A stretch of DNA of 64,000 bases from Nigrospora sphaerica (lineage: Eukaryota > Ascomycota > Sordariomycetes > Amphisphaeriales > Apiosporaceae): assembly GCA_018287875.1 (NCBI GenBank), contig JAGVVL010000001.1, forward strand, positions 868,001 through 932,000, in the 5' to 3' direction. Within the stretch, counting starts at the first letter, position 1. Each line of letters starts with the position of its first letter. A program made the translations under genes and the position numbers. Below are positions 48,377-60,400 of this stretch, piece after piece. The notes under the pieces are model-generated. The model saw only the letters and a program-made list of their open reading frames with translations. It did no database searches and was not told the DNA's origin.

Positions 48377-49657
48377 TCATTTGTGGTCCTCCTGGGACGG
48401 GCGTTGGGAGCCGCGGCCGGCGATGAGCTCCGTCATGTCACGCATGCGGTAGTCGCGGATAGGGGTGATCCAGTCGTCCTCGACCAGCGAGTAACTCTCC
48501 TTGGCGTTGTCCTTGGGCTTGCGGGGGTTGACGGCCCAGTAGCCAAAGTCGGCGTCGAGGTGCTTGAGGTAGCGCAGCAGGTTGTTCCAGTAGTTGGCGT
48601 CGCCCTCGCTCGGGTGGGCCGGGGCGCCGAACTCGCCCATCCACACGGGGGCGATGTTGTCGTCGATCAGGTAGGCCCAGTTGTGGCGCATGGCGCCCAC
48701 AAAGGACTCGTAGCTGCGCTTCGAGTAGCGGCCCTCGGAGCTGCCCCAGCCGGACCAGGCGTAGACGTGGGCCGTGTAGACGAGGCGGTTGGGCACGTCG
48801 AGGCGGACGGGGCGCGTGCCGGCCTGCGACAAGTCGTTGTTGGACTCGGTACCGCCAACGACGATGAGCCAGTCCGGGTGCATCTTGAGGAGGCGGTTCC
48901 CGCACTTCTCGGCGGCGGCGGCCCAGCGCTGCCAGGGCATGGTACCCCAGAGGCCGCGCACCTCGTTGCGCAGGTCGGCGCCGATGACGCGCGGGTTGTC
49001 GACGAAGCGCGCCATGACGGTCTCCCAGTGTTGGATCCAGTCCTCCTCGGTCTGCCTCACGCGGCAGATGGGGCCGAGGTGGTCGTTGGCCCAGCCCGAG
49101 TCGCAGGGGTCGGCACCGCAGCACCAGGTGGCCGTGGTGATGTGGTTGTTGATGATGACGGCGAGGCCGGCGTCCGTCAGGGCCGTCACGCAGGCCTCGA
49201 AGATATCGAGGGCGGTCATGCCCTCCAGGTCGGGGTTCGCCGTCAGGAGGTGGGGGAGGATGTGCGGATTGCGCATGACCATCTCGTCCGAGTAGGGCAT
49301 GCGCACGCTGTTGAAGCCTAGGTTCCGGATGGTCTGGGCAATGACGGAGCGGTTCTGAACGTCGAGCCCGCCGGGGATGAAGAGCTCGTCGCTCCCGCCG
49401 TACCAATTGACCGACGACAGCTTAAAGCGGCGGCCGGTGGTGTCGACGATATCACGACCGCGCGTCGACAGCGGCAGGGCGTAGGTAGCGATGCTCGTTT
49501 CGGGGATGGGGGGCGGCAGTGGGCGCTGGCTGAACAGGCGGGCGCCCTCGTCGGGGGTCCATTTCTGGCCGAGAGCGACCTCGGCCCGGCTCCAGGAGCG
49601 GTAGTAGCTACCGACGACGAGGAACAGCAAGGTGAAGAAGACGACCATGGCGATCAT
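48377..49657 (-). CDS. Membrane-anchored glycoside hydrolase family 5 protein (426 aa, single exon)
   Basis: Cellulase-superfamily (beta/alpha)8 hydrolase. Residues 4-18 form a hydrophobic segment with a few charges after it, suggesting a type II anchor or uncleaved signal rather than secretion. Catalytic features are visible: the NE motif with acid/base Glu232 (DLRNEVRG), the nucleophile Glu342 (VWMGEFGAP), Arg119 in FNSVRMPYSDE and the HxY block at 297-299 (YTAHVYAWSGW). Paired cysteines (CCGADPC) sit in a loop near 180. Substrate is unknown; fungal GH5 enzymes act on beta-glucans, mannans or glycolipids. The ATG at 49657 is the first in frame, but relatives with a cytosolic tail exist, so a short upstream exon is possible. 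The antisense frame of 325 codons is a shadow. Confidence 0.93.
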   Translation of the reverse strand: MIAMVVFFTLLFLVVGSYYRSWSRAEVALGQKWTPDEGARLFSQRPLPPPIPETSIATYALPLSTRGRDIVDTTGRRFKLSSVNWYGGSDELFIPGGLDVQNRSVIAQTIRNLGFNSVRMPYSDEMVMRNPHILPHLLTANPDLEGMTALDIFEACVTALTDAGLAVIINNHITTATWCCGADPCDSGWANDHLGPICRVRQTEEDWIQHWETVMARFVDNPRVIGADLRNEVRGLWGTMPWQRWAAAAEKCGNRLLKMHPDWLIVVGGTESNNDLSQAGTRPVRLDVPNRLVYTAHVYAWSGWGSSEGRYSKRSYESFVGAMRHNWAYLIDDNIAPVWMGEFGAPAHPSEGDANYWNNLLRYLKHLDADFGYWAVNPRKPKDNAKESYSLVEDDWITPIRDYRMRDMTELIAGRGSQRPSQEDHK

Positions 49658-51248
49658 GGCCGGCTGCTACCGGGGCGGAAGCACTGGGGTGGTGGTAGTA
49701 CTGATGGGTAACGATGTCGTCGGGGGCAATAGCAATCGAGGTGCCCGCGCGAGTTCGGTCCCTTCGTCCTTGTCGTCCGTCACTGGCAATTGATACAAAC
49801 AGTCGGCTCATGTCGTCGCCTGCGGAGGGGCAAAGGGCATGGGGATAGGAGGAAGAAGAATGAGTCGGTCCATCCGGGGTCGGCAAACGGTAGGATCGGC
49901 AGAAGATGTGGCGGGTTGCAGCTGCCCTGGTGACGTCCATCCATCGACGCTGGTAGGGACTCACCTACCAGTACATGACCTAGTAGTGCTGGTACCATTG
50001 GACATGACCTACAGATGTATGTAAGCTCAGCTCAGTAGCTGCTTGGGGCGGGGCTGTCGCTGAGGACAACGCATCCGGCAGCCCTAGCTTCAGGACCTCT
50101 TCCCCATGTCTAACCACTGATGCGCGTGGGAGCGGGTCGACCATCAGGTACCTACATTCATGAGCTGAAGCTACCTCTCTTACGCATCCCTCTCCTCTCG
50201 CCAGAACTTGATACCTTTATGTAGGTAATGTCATGATCCTACCATTTTTACGACCCCGTCCGTCAAGGAACCTCTATATCTACCGGGTACCCGAGCAAAC
50301 CGCTTTCTGGCGGGACCGAACAAACGACGACGGCTCCGGCGCCTTGGATCGCCTAACCCACCCCCTCCCTTCCCCCTCCCCCTCCCCGTGACCCCTCCAA
50401 CCCGGGGCATCCATCAACGGATCCATAGCAGATGCTGCATCTGGGGGGCCACCGAAAACGAAGGATTGCCTTCGCCGCGCCGTCCTTCCTCAAAGCACCG
50501 CTTTCCGTGGAACCGTCTTGTTATCTGCCACTCCACGTTGCCGCTATGCCATGGTCAGGCGCTGCTGGAGAGGCCATCGCGCATTTAGCCCGCACGCGGC
50601 GGACCCTCACTTCACCCGACGCACCCGAGCCCCGGTCGGAACGGTCTTCAGTCTTTGATGTTATGATTGTGATGGACTATATGGCGACGGCTACTTTTGG
50701 GCTACCCATCTGGGTTTCGTCCGCCCTCTACCTTCCCTCGAGTCTTTTTGGTGTGGCGTGAGGTCGTGGAGACCTCCCTCGGCTTGCAAAGTCGAGGCTC
50801 CGACCCCCGCAACGCAGCCGGTCTTTCCTGCTTGATCGTGCCTCATATTCATTGTATTATTGCTACATCCGCCATCGCCGGCCGTGGTTGGCCTTCTTGG
50901 ATCTCACGGCCTCGTGGTCGTGCAACATCGAAACCATCCCGACCCTCGCTCCCCTGACCTCCGGCAGGGCTTTCTACGCGAAAGGTGTCGATAGGGCGCG
51001 TGCGCATCGGCGATAGCGTGGCCCTTGTAGCTCAAATCCTTGGATATCATTTCCTATACGCCATGCTGACCCACGCAGATATTTTGGTTTGTTTTGTTTT
51101 GTTCCGACCGGGTCGGCCGCGACCGGCCAGGACAATATACACGGCTTTGGGCCGTATTCGGCCAAGAAATAAGGGTGGCGAAAAAATGAAAACACCCGTA
51201 CGCGGGTATGGTGAGGGGAAGGTGGCTCTTTCCTTCGTGCCGGCCTGG
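49658..51248. other. Intergenic region between the GH5 and receptor genes
   Basis: No gene seen. It contains the GH5 promoter, with GTAGGTAC-type words at about 50140-50230, C-runs near 50355-50390 and the 3' flank of the receptor gene. Confidence 0.5.
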
Positions 51249-53033
51249 TTAGAGACGGTTAAGCCCAAGGGGGTCGACGTATCCGTCTGGTGGTAGACGG
51301 CTTTGCGAGAGCGTTCGCGAGGCCGACCGCGACGGCGGACCGGGCTGGTACGGCGCCTGGTATGGTGTGTTATAAGCCGTCTCGTATACCGAGGACGGCG
51401 GCATCTCCTCCTCCCCTTCCCAGTTGACGTGGGTCTGTTGCGGCGGTCTGGGTGACGAGAAGGAGCGAGCGTGCGGCTGGTATCGTCCGGCGGTCGGCCC
51501 AAAGTAGTCGGGTGTCTGTCGCCCGCTCCGCGGGCTCGCAGGTGACTTGGCAGCGCTAATCGGCGTTAGTACCAGATCTTCGGCTTTTCCAGAGTCGTGA
51601 GACAACATTTCATATGATCGTGGATCCGTCTTGAGATCGATGTGGGCGTCTACCGAGACAAACTCCTTCTGGCCTCGACCGCTACCGCTAGGGCGGAACT
51701 TGTCGATCCAGCCCGTCACCATGGACCAACGTCCCAGGAGGAACAGCAGCCAGATGCCGTTCATCTACGGTCGGGGTTAGACAGCTTCTCGCCGAGTCCG
51801 CCATACGGCAGGGCACTTACTGATAGCAGAATGAGCACGGCAATCACGGTGGGCATTGCCACAACGAGCTCCCGAGCTTCGTCCAGACACTTTGTTTTGT
51901 CGCCGCCGGCGCCGACAAGGCAGAGAATCCAGGGGGCGGCTTTGTCGGGGCTTGTCTTGATGGACTCGACTGTGGTGTCCTGGAAGACGAAGATGACGGC
52001 GAAGAAGATAACGTCGCAGATGATGATGAGCACGATGACGATGCCACGCCACTGGAGCTGAATCACGCGCCGGACTCGTCGGTAAGCCTGTCGCGGCGTC
52101 ATGGTGCGAATGCTAGCCGTGTAGGAAGGCATGCCCGAGTGGTCGGTGCTGGCGCTGCTGTCAGCCAACGAGGCGAGGTAGACCTTGATGCAGTATCCGA
52201 ACGTGGCGAACTGGATGATGACGGTCAGGCCGGCGAAAACCAGCAGTGGAATCCAGAAGTCGTTGAGGCTGTTGGCGTGGTTGATGTGGCACGTGGATCC
52301 GAAGCGGAACGACACGCCACTCACCATCAGGGCGATAACCAAGCCGATGGCGGGAATGCCCCAGCCGAGGGCCTGCGACAGCCACATAAAGTTGCGGCCG
52401 ACGACGGTCTGCCAGCAGATTTGCAGATGCAGCGACATGGACCGCAAGAACACCCACATGACGCCGGCCCAGCCGCCGCCGAGCAGGAAAGCACCCGAGG
52501 CCGCGCACATAGCGCTCGAGTCCATCCCGTGGGGTGTGATCTCATTATAGCACTCTTCCGGTTCCCCGGCCAGAGGAATGATGAAGCCCAGCTGCCGTAC
52601 GATTAGTTCGGTCCGCAGCTGTACGGAGATGCCGTCCACTTACGTTCATGAAAATAATGGCCACGACGAGACTAATGCTCAGGTAGTGGCGGTGGGTTTT
52701 CTCCACGGGGAGGAAGGCCCACGAGGCCAACAGGAACAGGCAGCAGACTGCGCCCGCCACGCTGACCCAGTTGGCGGCCGACGTTAATGAGTTGAAGTTG
52801 TCCGGGTACGCCCAGTCGGTCATGGGGCACGGCAGACAGCAGGTGAGGTTGCTGCCCAGTTTCTGGCACAGGCGGCCTTCGACGTCTGCACAGTCGTATG
52901 TCAGTAGAGCCCCCAGTTCCATTTCTGCTCGTGCTCACTCACAACCACCGTCGGACGGAAACATGGCGGCGTCCAGAAAGGGCGGAAAGAGAGCACAGCC
53001 GCCCCGGAGGGTCTCGTTCGTTGAAGCGACCAT
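51249..53033 (-). CDS. Seven-transmembrane receptor, family-2/Frizzled-like or cAMP-receptor-like (539 aa, 4 exons)
   Basis: Exons 53033-52943, 52885-52644, 52591-51821 and 51764-51249; all introns are 52-57 bases with strong donors, and the branch sites I looked for are present. A short Cys-containing extracellular N terminus (CQKLGSNLTCCLPCP) precedes seven membrane segments: NWVSVAGAVCCLFLLASW; YLSISLVVAIIFMNLGF; AFLLGGGWAGVMWVFLRS; WGIPAIGLVIALMVSG; IPLLVFAGLTVIIQF; GIVIVLIIICDVIFFAV; VVAMPTVIAVLILLSMN. The third segment ends FLRSMSLHLQICW, as in Frizzled-like receptors, but no cysteine-rich Wnt-binding domain is present. The cytosolic tail of about 160 residues is Ser/Pro/Tyr-rich and could be a phosphorylation platform. 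Coupling to a heterotrimeric G protein and the ligand are unknown. Class assignment is from memory of family motifs. Confidence 0.89.
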
Positions 53034-54459
53034 GGTGACTCCGGATAGGGCACCCGCAGGCCTCGCGGTGGCCTCTGTGGGCGCGCTGCTACAGTCGCGC
53101 TACCTCGACGAGGTTAAGGCGGTTACGGGCGGTTTGCGACGCAGCCAACGGGGGGGCTGGGTTTCTCCTGCCCCAGCTCGAGGTTCGTCGTTGTATGTAT
53201 GCGGTATGAAATAGTTCTCGGTGGCGTTTAAATAACCAGGCGGCCGCGGCCGAGGAGACGACGGAAGAGGTGTGGCGAATCGGCTTCTACAGAAACCGGG
53301 AAGAGCAGCAGGCGTAAGGGAACGGCGACGGGCGATATCGGACGGGGTACGTATACGTAGGGCTGATAACGACGCAGAGGAAGAAGAGATTCGTGATGAA
53401 GAACAGATTAGTCGGGTGTAAGGAGTGTATGTATACGGTAGATGGGTGTGCAGGTCGGAACAGGTCAGATGGTCCTCATGGCCTCGGAAGGGGATGCTGC
53501 AAAGACACTTCTCATACGCACGGCGAAAGGCAGCACGAATTCCAAGCGAGGCAAAAGCAGATCAATCACCAAAAGAGACGGCACGTCGTTCGCGCCGGGT
53601 GGGAGGGCGGGCGAGTGCTCATATTAAAACCCAGCGGAATATTCTGAGGATACGACAGACGGGGCGCTCTCTGGCCGATTCGAGGGTGCGGCTAGCAGGA
53701 CGCCCTCCCAATGTACCCCGAATGCCCGCCGGGGTGGGCAGGTACTTTGACTTCGTACTAGGCTAGGGCAATCTGTACCGACCCTACCCACCTGCCTCTC
53801 TCTGCGGCGAGGTGGGGTGGGAAGAGTGGGCAGGGTTATAATGGGGTGGAGGGTTGGTGCTCGCCCGCGCTGCCCTCGGTGCGTCGTGCCATGCGAAGAG
53901 CTGGAGGACGGAGGCAGAACAGGCCTGCCTGGTGAGGGCTAGACTGTGGCCCCCCGATGAGGGCAAAGTTACGACCCCTGTCGACCAGGGCCGACCCTGT
54001 TCGGCCCATATGGACCACCCCTTGAACAGGGCCTTATCACTGGCAGAGGCCGGGCTGTGTCAGCGGACTAGCCCCTGCCGGTACCTCGGTACCCTTCCAC
54101 CAACGTGCGTACCCGGCAACTGCTTCCCGATGGGCAGACTTTCGCGCGTGCGCTGTGCGGGTTGCATGGAGGGCCAAGCGGTTTTGAGGGAGTTCTGACG
54201 GACGGACTGGGTGGGCGGCGTGGCATAGTCGGGGGGTGGTGTGTGGCCGAAGGCGTCGCATGGTACCTATGTACTTACGTCTTACCTAGTGCCTACCTAC
54301 CTACAACATCCAGAGGAAATATATAGATACTTACATCTTACATGCCTCTTCCATGTACTACCTGAATATCTATTGTTGTAATGTGTGGTATTTTACCACC
54401 CCATCCAGTTGGATGGCAGGATGGGCAGGTGGGACGGATGGCGAAAAGCCATGGCTTAC

Positions 54460-54481
54460 AGCCAGCCAGCCAGCCAGCCAA
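54460..54481. repeat. GCCA tetranucleotide repeat
   Basis: About five tandem copies of the four-base unit. A similar GGCT array, the same unit on the other strand, is at 58859-58885. Confidence 0.8.
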
Positions 54482-57400
54482 GCAACCCTGGAACCCTCCC
54501 CCAGTTCCAGCACCACGACGATCTGATGTACCCGTCCGGGCCGCTCATTGGTCAATGGCAACGAAAGTGTCAGCGACGCCCACAGTGCACGCTGAAAGTC
54601 CCAGGACCCACGTATCGCACCCAACGACAATGCATAGCACATCCAACAGCAACCCCGCCGGTGACCTACGTACGACCTACCATACAGATAACCCCATTAC
54701 TACCTAGCACAGGGAGGTATCAGTAAATACATGGGCTTCCCCCCCTTCCCCGGCCGCGGGCTGCGTCGTGCAGCGGGCATGCAGCAGCTAAGGATTCGCG
54801 GCCTGGGAAAACTGGGCCTGTTAACTGCTTTTCGATGTTCGCCGACGGGGGGCCGCTCTTGGTGGTTGAGAGCCTCGAGAGCCTTCCCCCGAGTACGATA
54901 CACCTACTGGAAAGAAGAAAGCGGCGGCATAAAACGGGGGTCAGACGACTGCTTCCTGGGCCAATGACGATATAGCTCATGTACCTAAGATGTACGTATG
55001 GATCCATCCGTGGCCCGTAGACTGGCTCCACAAGCAACAGTTTATCAATCCATGGATCTCTGGGCCACTTTGTGCCCTCGAGCCTCCCCCGCTCGGGCTA
55101 TACTATGCGAGTTGAAATAAAGAAATACACCCGCAGATCACAAATAACAAGAAACGAACTTGCCGTAAATAGCCCACGTTCGTGCTTGTTTTTAAAAGTA
55201 ATTATCCATCCATTGTATAGACAGCTTACTTATCTACACGGGCACGGGCACGAGTACCGAAAGCCCGGCCACGCGAGAACAAGAAATGGGAAGCCGGTGC
55301 ATCATCTGGCATGGAGCTCCCTACGCACACGGACTCCCCCAGGTATGGCCATCCACCCCTTCGGGTTGGCCCCGCCCGGCCAGGCACGCACGAGGGGGCC
55401 CAGCACATGGGTCGGCGCTGACATCCATCACCGGATTAATGGGGAGCAGGGAGAGGGAGAGGATCGGCCTCTCCTCATTTTTCGGCCGATCGGCGGCTGC
55501 ATGTGCTCTATTTCCAACCTGCAGCGCCTGACCCAATATTGGTTCGTGTCGAGACGGCAGGGCTCCCAGAACGGAGAGAGCGTGCGCCCGCGCGAACGGA
55601 AGAGGCGGAGATAAAGAGGGGATCGTCCCGCGGTACGGGAAAAAACCGAGGTGGACGTGGGGATGGGGAGGGGGGACCATGTGAGCCTTGTGAACGCCGC
55701 CCGCTTGGGAAACAACGGGAGTAGAAAATAAACTTTCCCACCAACACCTCTAGAGTTGGACCTTTTCCTTGGGGGCCGCAGCCATGCCGCTCTTCTGCCT
55801 CTGCACGCGGCGCTGCAACTGCGGCACAGTGCCGGCTGACGGGCAAGTTTTCCGGGGCCGCCACCCATCCATCCCGTCAGCCCGTCTGCCTCCCCGCCGC
55901 CGAATGTAAAGGTCGTGATGGCTGCATCCGAAACTCTCCTTCTGCCTCCTAGACTGCCGCACCATGCCGGGCTGCTGCCGCCTCTGCGGTTGTCGTGCCA
56001 GAACTGCCGGTACTACAGTCCAAAGCTTGCTAGTCCGGCCGCATCGCCGTCGGCCGGTAGCTCCGCGCGACCCCAAAGGGGGAGAAAGATGCGGTCGGGG
56101 CCCCGCTGCCTTTTGACACCATGGAGGGAATTACGCCGGTATCCTTTCAGCACAACCGCTGGACGATCGGCAAGGGGGCCTCAGGTGGCCGAGCTGGCCC
56201 GACGAAGACGTCTGACAGGGTGGGCTGGGCTGGACGAACCTGCCGACAGCCCGCCGTGACAGGCCAGACAGGCTGTTCCGAGTGTCAACTAATGGCCGTG
56301 CAGCACGGACTTGACGATGGAGTCCGGATACACCGCAGGGCAAAGATGGTGGCTTATTTTGATCGACTGTTGCGCAATCATGCCCGCCGGCGCTATAGAG
56401 GTGCCTAAGCAACCTACCCAACCGAGCGCCGGCGCTAGAACAATCTTGTTTCCCGTCCGTCATTCTCCCCCCAAAACCCACCTATACCACTACCAGAACT
56501 ACCACCGCTGCCGCTGCGACCGCCGTCACCGCTTCGGACCGCATGCTGGCTCCGACGCCGATTAGCCTGGCCCGCTGTCATGCCATCGTTTTGTTCCCCT
56601 GCAACCCAAGAAACACGCGACGTTGCCGAGCAAAACAGCACAATCCTACCCTGTGATACCCACGTCTCTGTTCCGGGGGGCACGGCTCGCCCGGGCAGTC
56701 AGCGACAGGGCCGGTCGATGTAATCGTACACCCAAGCCAACGCATGGCTGGATGGTCTATTTTCCTTTTCTCCCGCCGTCCAGGAATCTGCCGTCGTGGG
56801 ATGGGTCGACGTCCCGCGTTGTAGGGGCACCCTAGTTCGTATCTTCCCGCCTGCGGCTGTCATGGACGATGGTCAGACGCGCGACTGCCCGAGCCTGAAG
56901 GTTAAATACCCGCCATGTAGTAGGAGACGGCGAGGCCGTGGGATGCCAACGTCGTCTTACTTCTCCAAACGTCAGGCGATGGCGAAGGTGATGCAACGAA
57001 GGCACCGGAATCGGTGGCCCATTCGGTGCCGGCATGGTATGCCATGCTGTGTAGCATCGTACGAAGGGACTTAGGTCCAGCACGCTCAGACGGCCTGGCC
57101 TGGCCTGGCGGGCTTGGGTACATGAGCGCGCACACACTTGTTATTGTATGGATGCACCAGCCTGCATGCATCGATCCAGGGGGCGCACGCAGGCCATGGA
57201 GAGCGCCGAGAAAGCACAATTTAGCCGTCACTGTATCTGCCACCCGTCCGAGACGCTCGCTAAGAACCGCCGTGGGCATCGTCCGGCTCAGCCTTGCCAG
57301 ACCTTGGTTAGGCCCTATTAGAATTAGATAACTACCTCTGAATGGAGCAGTTTGGACGCGAGAGTCGCTTGAGTACTGTGACAGGGATGCGGCCCAGAGA

Positions 57401-60400
57401 GGAGACGGTGCATACCTAAGCGAGAGATATCGCTGAAAGCTGGATCCATGGGACGCTAAAAAAAACCACAAGCTGGGGCAGGGCCTCAAAAAGAGACTTC
57501 CTCGTTGAAACGGGCGGAAGACCAGTCAATCGGGCCAAGATGTATATGCTTGTTGATCATTTCCTTTCCCCCCCTACGTGCGCGACTGGCCGGGAAGCTC
57601 GTAAGGTTCGAGAACCTCGATGATGTTGTGCGTGGGCGTGCTCAACGGCGTCTCTTCGTCGCGATCCGAGTGGCTCGTCGGGCGCCTGTCTGCGGCTACT
57701 CCCTAGCCAATGGTAGGCTCCAGGGGCTCTCAGGGCTGGCACGTTATATTCGCGGGCCCCAGGGGAGGCTGTCACCACGTTCCCTCCCACCTCTCTACCT
57801 ACGTAACCTCCTACCCCCGCCTCCGGCCTCACATCTGCAGGTCTCGTATTGCGAACAGGGAGATACTTTGCTAGCAGTATGTCTCACTAAGAAGGGCACC
57901 CGCCGTGCCCTTACCCGCTCTTATTCTGGAAGCGCGCTGAGGGCCGGCTAGCGGCAATCGAGTTAAATCAAGTTATCAGGGCAACTGCCTCCGATACGAT
58001 GATGCCGCGTGACGCAGCAGCAGATCTTGGTATGCTGCCCCTCTCGTCAAATCCCAGACACGCCCCGGGGTCGCCGGCGCCACTTACATACCTCATCTAC
58101 CGCAGCCAGGTAGCTCTATACCGACTGACCGCGGGTAATGATGATGGTTGAGTACCTCTTAACTTAGCTGCTGGACTAAGTCAAGTCCTAAAAACACCTT
58201 GCCTCGTCGGCGCCGGGCCCCGGAAATTGCCAACATTATAAGCCAGAGACCGCCGCGGACCCGGCCGCCGTAACGATGACGACCGGGTTCACGCCAGGCA
58301 CACGCGTGCCTCTTCCATGTTACTCGGGGTATAGGCAACGACCCATGCTGCAGGTCCCAAATGAATCGACTGCGACGACGGACGGGCCAGCAGCCAACGA
58401 AAGTGACTTGTCGAAATGAGCTTAAAGGTGGAGACAGACCTGACGCCCCGAGCGGCCCTTTCAACTGGATCCCTCTCCAGTCGGGGGAGCCTCTCTAGTG
58501 CAGTATCACACGGGCATTGGGAGCCCTGGTTGGTTGCCTTCCTATCCGACATGCTTTTCCTCCTGGGTCTCCGCGGGCCAGAGCTCTTGGTATCCTCCAC
58601 CACAGTGATCTTCGTATCATGGGTGGGTCGAGCAGCCTCTTGTCCCGCCCACCCGTCCAATCACCCCGGCCTTTTCACGATGTACCTGTCCCGTCGCTCT
58701 CTCACGACTCCCGCGACGTGCAGGGGAAGAGCCCTGCTGGCCTCCAAGTTCGTACCTGCATGGTCTCTCCTGCTCTTCTCTCGCCCCTCCTCTGTCTCCC
58801 CCTCCCTTCCCCGCCCTTGATCTTGGTGTCCTAGTGGGAAAGCTCGACCGACCGGCCGGTTGGCTGGCTGACTGGCTGGCTGGCGCGGCTGGTTTTTACT
58901 CAGCGCGTCACCAGTCTCGCGCCTGGCGAGCCTCATAACCCATGTCCCACTCCCATGGGCCTACCATCCCGCCTCCTCTCCACTCAATGGCCTAGACCAA
59001 GTCGCTCTCGAGGCGCCGGCCCTCAGGAGACGATGCCCTTCGCGACAAATCCGCCGGCGCGCAACTGCAACCTGTCAGATTATCGCGCCGCTTGGCCAGC
59101 CGTGATCGGCTCGCCGTCCCGAGATTGGCTCGTCCGCTCCTCTTCGCAAGCAGACCGGACGAGGTCCGACCAACAGAAAAGCTCCAAGGAATGTCACCCT
59201 CAGTCACAGTGGCAGCGGCATCCAGTCAAACAAGGCCCAAGACTACGTCGCAACCAATCTGGGGGGGGGTTTCCTGGGTGGCACCTTGAGCGGAATATGC
59301 CACGTGAATTCGGGCCATGCTGCCAGAGAACAACGCCAACGTCGTAACATTGGTCCCTGTGGCCCGTAGAGCGGATAAAGGATCTCTCTACCTGTGCAGT
59401 TGCCCTGGCGCCACGCTACACGTCAACATCCGGCTTGTAACCCGGGCTAAGCCCCCCGGGAGCAGGAAGGGGCAGGCCGGCAGACCGCCGTGCTGCTCTT
59501 GGTATCCGTTGGGGGCTCTGCGCGTCACGATGTGACGGTATGACAACCGCCGTCTTCGGCCTCTTCTATGTCGGTGGAGCTACTATAGCCAACCCGGCAC
59601 TTAGTTGAAGAAGAAGGAGGAGCCAAAAGCTAATCGGCCGGCAGCTCCCGGGTCGCCATCCTGACTGGCAGTAGCCCTGCGGACAACGGTAAAAGAAGCG
59701 GAAACGAAATATGTGTATTAAAAAGAAACCATTTGCTCTGACGGCCCCGGGGGCTAGCAGGTGCTTATGCTGGGCCGCTCCGGCATCGTCTCAACCCAAG
59801 CCCAATGGCATAGTGCAGGTATGCGTACAAGGGTAGGTAGGCAAGTAGCTACGGCATATTGGTACGAAAGCACAATACGTGGAACGGTGACTAAGCTGCT
59901 GACTGAGGCCAGGTGCATAGAGAAACTACATCGGGCATAGAGCACTATACTCTGTCGACGTCAGTGTCGACGTGCCACCCCGCCTCAGGTTGCAGTCGGC
60001 CCGCCGGAAGCGTGTGTTGAGGCGCGAACGAAGAGCGAGCGCGTCGAGTCCACACTGTTCGTTGCCACTCCGGCTTCCCTTCTCCGATCCCCCGATCTAT
60101 TCCTGTTGGGCGGAGGGACCCACGACCGGGGCTCCGTTACAGTAAACATCTATGCTTCCATTCTTTACAAGCTCGTCGACAAGCAGACAGGCCACTGTCG
60201 CCGTCCCACTCTCCAGCCTAACGTTTGTTTTAGTCGTATGGAGCACGGCGCCAGCGCCAAAGCATGATCAACCCTCGCGCGCCCCATTGGCCTTGCCGTT
60301 TTGGGCACCCGTCAGGTCACGAAGGCAGAAATGCCGGCCGAAAGCCAGGTGCCGGCCCTCCAGAGCATGCGCGTACGCTTGCTGCATCGTGCAACAGGAG

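Noticed and set aside
48344..49321. 325-codon plus-strand frame
   Set aside because: Antisense shadow of the GH5 gene, which has intact catalytic motifs on the minus strand.
43794..53033. Idea that GH15, GH5, receptor and F-box genes form a carbohydrate-sensing cluster
   Set aside because: Orientation and spacing are irregular, no transporter or transcription factor is present, and each family is common elsewhere in fungal genomes. Nothing in the sequence links them.
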